The notes beneath the pieces were generated by a model that was not told the origin of the DNA, made no database searches, and saw only the letters and a program-made list of their open reading frames with translations. This document shows positions 7,233 to 10,265 of a stretch of DNA of 10,265 nucleotides, piece after piece. How positions within the stretch are numbered: position 1 is the stretch's first letter; each line of letters begins with the position of its first letter. The stretch is from Desulfobacteraceae bacterium. Lineage in GTDB: Bacteria > Desulfobacterota > Desulfobacteria > Desulfobacterales > JAABSP01. Location of the stretch: contig JAABTE010000071.1 in NCBI GenBank assembly GCA_011390035.1, positions 1 to 10,265 on the forward strand, written 5' to 3'. A program made the translations under genes and the position numbers.

Positions 7233-7261
7233 TCTATAACCCGCCCTCCATGTTAAGTCAA
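7233..7261 (-). promoter_or_regulatory. Sigma70-type promoter of the rib operon
   Basis: On the minus strand TTGACT (7261-7256, five of six consensus) is followed after exactly 17 bases by TATAGA (7238-7233, four of six). It lies in the AT-rich part of the divergent spacer and would give a leader of roughly 80 bases before the ribE ATG. The leader does not show the conserved FMN riboswitch (RFN) blocks, so FMN feedback by that route is not supported. Confidence 0.6.
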
Positions 7262-7312
7262 AGAAAAAGTGGCCGCCTTCCGCGTCCCGGCGCCATCTTC
7301 CGGAAAAATGGC

Positions 7313-7341
7313 TTGCATCCCCGGCCCTGTTCATGTTTAAT
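7313..7341 (+). promoter_or_regulatory. Possible promoter for the Memo-family gene
   Basis: TTGCAT (7313-7318) and TTTAAT (7336-7341, five of six) are 17 bases apart, about 75 bases before the Memo start codon. The -35 match is weak. The leader between it and the gene holds a seven-base GC stem (GCGGCGG, loop CGC, CCGCCGC at 7361-7377) with no T run, so it is not a terminator. Confidence 0.35.
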
Positions 7342-7415
7342 TCGGGCTGAAGGGGACGGCGCGGCGGCGCCCGCCGCCCGACCCGAAACCCTTGCCAGCC
7401 CAGGAGGCGCAAGCG

Positions 7416-8267
7416 ATGAAGACAAGGAAAGCGATACTGTCGGGCACCTGGTATCCGGACGCGCCGGCGGCCTGCGAGACCCAGATCCGGGACTTTCTGG
7501 CCCAGGGCCTGTGCGAGCCGGCCTCGGACAACCGTCGGGTCGGGGGCATCGTACCCCATGCCGGATGGTATTTTTCCGGGGCCATCGCCTGCGGCGTGAT
7601 CCACTGCCTGCAAGACGGCACGGCGCCGAACACCATCGTCGTTTTCGGCATGCACATGGGGCCGGGCCAGCCCAACATCATCATGGCCGAGGGCGCCTGG
7701 GAGACCCCCTTTGGCCCCATCGCCATCGACGCCGACTTCGCCGCCGACCTGACGGCCCGCTTTCCCTTTGCGGTGGAAACGGCCGAGCGGCACTCCCGGG
7801 ACAACACCATCGAGGTCCAGTTGCCCTTCATCAAATACTTTTTCCCGAACACCGCCATCGTGCCCATCGGCGTTCCGCCGGACGGCGCCTCCCTGGCCAT
7901 CGGCCGGGCCGTGGCCGAAATCGCCCGGTCCCGAAACCTGAAGGTGAAGGTACTCGGCTCCACCGACCTGACCCACTACGGCCCCAACTACGGCTTCCAG
8001 CCCCAGGGCCCGGGCCGAGCGGCGGTGGACTGGGTGCGGTTCGAAAACGACCGGCGAGTGATCGAGGCCATGCTGGCCATGGACGCCCAGGCCGTGATCC
8101 GGGAATCGCTCGATCAACATAACGCCTGCTGCGGCGGCGCCGCGGCCACGGCCATCGAGGCGGGGCGGGCTTTGGGATCGGATGGAGCCGAGTCCATCGC
8201 CTACGCCACAAGCTACGAAAAGCACCCGGGGGACAGCTTTGTGGGGTATGTGGGAATATTATTTTGA
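7416..8267 (+). CDS. Memo-family protein (AmmeMemoRadiSam system protein B)
   Basis: A 283-residue Memo/AMMECR-B family protein with a fold related to class III extradiol dioxygenases. Start: ATG at 7416 with AGGAGG 8 bases upstream (7402-7407); the frame is open farther back, but that would place the Shine-Dalgarno inside the gene. Motifs in order: AILSGTWYPD (6-15), PHAGWYFSGA (47-56, H48), VVFGMHMGPG (75-84, H80), ERHSRDNTIEVQLPF (124-138), GSTDLTHYG (181-189, D184 and H187), and CCGGAAA (238-244). H48, H80 and C238 or C239 line up with the His-His-Cys metal site described for human MEMO1 (H49, H81, C244), by my reading. The bacterial reaction is unknown. In other genomes the gene accompanies AMMECR1-like (protein A) and radical-SAM partners; neither is in this window. 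It is followed by the HAD-AIRS fusion 62 bases later. Confidence 0.92.
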   Translation: MKTRKAILSGTWYPDAPAACETQIRDFLAQGLCEPASDNRRVGGIVPHAGWYFSGAIACGVIHCLQDGTAPNTIVVFGMHMGPGQPNIIMAEGAWETPFGPIAIDADFAADLTARFPFAVETAERHSRDNTIEVQLPFIKYFFPNTAIVPIGVPPDGASLAIGRAVAEIARSRNLKVKVLGSTDLTHYGPNYGFQPQGPGRAAVDWVRFENDRRVIEAMLAMDAQAVIRESLDQHNACCGGAAATAIEAGRALGSDGAESIAYATSYEKHPGDSFVGYVGILF

Positions 8268-8296
8268 TTATCGGGCATTATCCTTTCTTAAAAAAA

Positions 8297-8316
8297 TCCT
8301 TTTAGTTCTCAAAGGA
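8297..8316 (+). promoter_or_regulatory. Inverted repeat covering the ribosome binding site of the HAD-AIRS gene
   Basis: TCCTTT (8297-8302) can pair with AAAGGA (8311-8316), which is the only Shine-Dalgarno-like sequence before the ATG at 8330. A second TCCTTT at 8281-8286 could compete for the same partner. The stem is only six pairs and the SD-to-ATG distance is long (13 bases), so a regulatory role is tentative. Confidence 0.3.
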
Positions 8317-8329
8317 CATTAATCAACGC

Positions 8330-9967
8330 ATGATCTCAAAATCCCTGGCCAAACTGCCCCTTCGGCTCAAGGCCATCCTGTTCGACTTCGACGGCACCCT
8401 GACCCATCCGGGGGCCATTGATTTCATTGCCATGCGGGCCGGCATAGGCTGCCCGTCCGGCATGTCCATCCTGGACCATATAAAGGGAATCGGGGATGCC
8501 GGCCGGCGCGCCGAGGCGGAGGCGACCGTGGCCCGGTACGAGCGGCTGGGGGCGGAGCGGTCCCGGCCCAACGACGGGGCAGAGGAGCTGATACGGCATC
8601 TGCGGGATCGGGGCCTGAAGGTGGCCATCCTCACCCGAAACAGCCGGGAAGCCGTGGACCGGGCGCTTGCAAACTTCGATCATCTGACGGCCGCGGATTT
8701 CGACCTGATCCTGGCCCGGGAGGACGTGGCCTTTCCCAAGCCCGATCCGGAAAGCGTGCGGGAGGCGGCCCGGCGGCTGAACGTGGAGATCTCCGAGCTT
8801 TTGATGGTGGGCGATTTCAAGTACGACATCGAGGCGGGGGCCGGGGCCGGGGCGCCCACGGTGTTCTTGTCCAACGGAACGCCGCCGCCCGCCGATATCG
8901 CCGCGGACATCACCATTGAGAAATTGTCCGAGCTTAAGGCCATCGCCCGGCTCAGTCTGCCGCTTTCCGCCGGCAAGTTTCCCAACGAGCTGCTGGGCGA
9001 ATTTCTCCGGGAGGTGGTTTTCGAGGACCCGTCTGTGATCATAAATCCCGGCATCGGCGAGGACATCGCCGCCGTGGACGTGACCAATGAGTCGGTGCTG
9101 ATCTTGAAATCCGACCCCATCACCTTCGCAACGGACGCCATCGGCCATTACGCCGTGCTGATCAACGCCAACGACATCGCCACCTCCGGCGCCACCCCCC
9201 GCTGGCTGCTCACCACCCTGCTGTTTCCCTGCGACACCACGCCGGCGCAGATCTACCGGGTGCTGGCGGATCTGAAATCCGTCTGCGAAAAATGGTCCAT
9301 CACCCTGTGCGGCGGCCACACGGAGATCACCGACGCCGTGGTCCGCCCCATCATCTCCGGCACCCTGGCCGGCACGGTGGACCGGGCAAGGCTGATTGAA
9401 AAGCGCAACATCCGCCCCGGCGACCGGGTCTTCATCACCAAGGGCGTGGCCGTGGAGGGCACCTCCATCATCGCCCGGGAGTTCGCCATCCGCCTGCGGG
9501 CCGGCGGCATGAGCCCGGCGCGCATCGAAGCCTGCCGGGGGTTTCTTAACGACATCAGCATCCTGACCGAGGCCCGCATCGCCGCCGATACCGAGGGCGC
9601 CACCGCCATGCACGACGTGACCGAGGGCGGCCTTGCCACCGCCCTTGCCGAGTTGAGCATCGCCGGCGGCCACGGCATCCGCGTGGACATGGAAAGGATC
9701 CCCATTTACCCTGAAACCGAAGAGATCGGCCGCATCCTGGGCATCGACCCGCTGGGCCTGATCGGCTCGGGCAGCCTGCTCATCTGCTGCCGCTCCGACG
9801 GCTGCCGCGCCCTGGCCGCCGGCGTCCGGGCCGCCGGCATCGAGATCACCCCCATCGCCGAGGTGATGGACGCCCCGCCCGGCATCACCGCCCACCGAAA
9901 CGGCGCCCCTGCCCAGTGGCCCCGCTTCGAGGTGGACGAGATCGCCCGCCTGTTTCAGGCCGACTGA
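8330..9967 (+). CDS. Fusion of HAD-family phosphatase and AIR synthase/HypE-like ATPase
   Basis: A 545-residue two-domain protein. Residues 12-205 are a phosphoglycolate-phosphatase-like HAD hydrolase with every motif intact: DFDGTL (D19 nucleophile, D21), ILTRNS (T102), K137 in FPKPDPES, and VGDFKYDIEAG (D162, D166). Residues 212-540 are a PurM/HypE-like domain: INPGIGEDIAAVDV (238-251), SDPITFATDAIGHYAVLINANDIATSGATPRW (ATP-binding half), CGGHTEITDAV (327-337), RPGDRVFITKG (362-372), MHDVTEGGLATALAELS (427-443) and GLIGSGSLLI (476-485). PurM/HypE/SelD/ThiL relatives use ATP to activate an amide or oxygen as a phosphate ester. This protein ends in LFQAD and lacks the C-terminal Cys through which HypE carries carbamoyl/cyano groups, so it is not a hydrogenase maturase. 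The substrate is unknown. It is probably co-transcribed with the Memo gene. Confidence 0.92.
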   Translation: MISKSLAKLPLRLKAILFDFDGTLTHPGAIDFIAMRAGIGCPSGMSILDHIKGIGDAGRRAEAEATVARYERLGAERSRPNDGAEELIRHLRDRGLKVAILTRNSREAVDRALANFDHLTAADFDLILAREDVAFPKPDPESVREAARRLNVEISELLMVGDFKYDIEAGAGAGAPTVFLSNGTPPPADIAADITIEKLSELKAIARLSLPLSAGKFPNELLGEFLREVVFEDPSVIINPGIGEDIAAVDVTNESVLILKSDPITFATDAIGHYAVLINANDIATSGATPRWLLTTLLFPCDTTPAQIYRVLADLKSVCEKWSITLCGGHTEITDAVVRPIISGTLAGTVDRARLIEKRNIRPGDRVFITKGVAVEGTSIIAREFAIRLRAGGMSPARIEACRGFLNDISILTEARIAADTEGATAMHDVTEGGLATALAELSIAGGHGIRVDMERIPIYPETEEIGRILGIDPLGLIGSGSLLICCRSDGCRALAAGVRAAGIEITPIAEVMDAPPGITAHRNGAPAQWPRFEVDEIARLFQAD

Positions 9968-10007
9968 GCCGTAAAAACACCGAAAGAATACCGGAAGGAC
10001 CCCAGAA

Positions 10008-10265
10008 ATGAACCTTTCCATGCGTCAGTTCGAGCGAGCCGTGGAGCGGGCCATCGCCGCCATCCCCGAAGAGATCCGCGCCCATCTGAACAACCTGACC
10101 ATCGCCGTGGAACACCGCCCCTCCCGCGAGCTGCTGGAGGAGATGGAAATCCCGCCGGACGACACCCTCTTCGGTGTGTACACCGGCATCCCGCTGCCCG
10201 AGCGCTCCCTGGTGGAGCCGCCGCTGTACCCGGACGAGATATTGATCTTCAAGGAGCCCCTGGAG
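10008..10265 (+). CDS. Zincin-like metallopeptidase family protein, N-terminal 86 residues (partial, runs off right edge)
   Basis: An open frame from the ATG at 10008, with AAGGA about 10 bases upstream, runs through the right edge without a stop. The 86 residues seen include MRQFERAVERAIAAIPEEIR, VEHRPSRELLEE, DDTLFGVYTGIPLPERSL and PDEILIFKEPLE. That order (a helix with AIPEEI, the acidic VxVEHxPS strand, LFGVYTGIPLPERS, then PDxIxIFxxPLE) matches the small bacterial metallopeptidase family with an HExxH site (zincin-like, formerly DUF1025). The HExxH itself would fall beyond the window, so catalysis cannot be confirmed. It starts 40 bases after the HAD-AIRS stop and is probably in the same transcript. 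Confidence 0.85.
   Translation, partial: MNLSMRQFERAVERAIAAIPEEIRAHLNNLTIAVEHRPSRELLEEMEIPPDDTLFGVYTGIPLPERSLVEPPLYPDEILIFKEPLE

Noticed and set aside
7392..7415. Upstream TTG start for the Memo gene
   Set aside because: It would place the AGGAGG ribosome binding site inside the coding region and add residues (PAQEAQA) that are its translation; the ATG at 7416 is correctly spaced.
6894..8225. A minus-strand open frame of 443 codons spanning ribE and the Memo gene
   Set aside because: It crosses the divergent promoter region and overlaps two well-identified genes in other frames; the C-terminal part is frame-shifted ribE.
8330..9967. Hydrogenase maturation factor HypE
   Set aside because: The AIRS-like half resembles HypE, but the C-terminal cysteine is absent, the protein has an N-terminal HAD domain, and no hyp or hydrogenase genes are nearby.
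8336..10021. A minus-strand open frame of 561 codons
   Set aside because: It is antisense to the HAD-AIRS fusion, whose motifs are unambiguous; the minus-strand product is Gly/Asp/His-rich with no family signature.

Overview
This looks like ordinary chromosomal DNA from a GC-rich Desulfobacterota (Deltaproteobacteria) bacterium. That placement is an inference from the ribE-ribBA-ribH-nusB gene order, the TrpB2-type tryptophan synthase, and a small Cys-containing protein of a type I associate with sulfate reducers. There are no transposases, phage genes, RNA genes or CRISPR arrays, and no gene-free stretch longer than 300 bases. The longest gap is about 268 bp, at 7148-7415.

Layout. The minus-strand block (1-7147) reads right to left: ribE, ribBA, ribH, nusB, a 13-15 bp tandem-repeat spacer, trpB2, a small four-Cys protein carrying an in-frame 24 bp minisatellite, an MBL-fold (glyoxalase II-like) hydrolase, a perfect GC-rich palindrome, and finally the N-terminal 470 residues of a large HEAT-repeat-like protein that runs off the left edge. 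A good sigma70 promoter (TTGACT, 17 bp, TATAGA) sits upstream of ribE at the divergent junction. The plus-strand block (7416-10265) holds a Memo-family protein (AmmeMemoRadiSam system protein B), a HAD phosphatase fused to an AIR-synthase/HypE-like ATPase, and the start of a zincin-like metallopeptidase cut by the right edge.

Function. RibBA supplies both early riboflavin precursors, RibH makes lumazine and RibE makes riboflavin. RibD is not here and no FMN riboswitch is visible. NusB is the usual passenger of rib operons. TrpB2 has no TrpA partner in the window, so it is probably an indole-salvage or alternative beta-replacement enzyme. The right-hand block is the least understood. The Memo protein has its likely metal ligands, and the HAD-AIRS fusion keeps all HAD catalytic motifs but lacks the C-terminal cysteine of true HypE. 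This suggests a different, uncharacterised ATP-dependent reaction.

The points most worth a second look are the HAD-AIRS fusion next to Memo, the four-Cys protein with its repeat extension, two minisatellites flanking trpB2 that share a 9-base core, and a G8 tract at the start of the left-edge gene.
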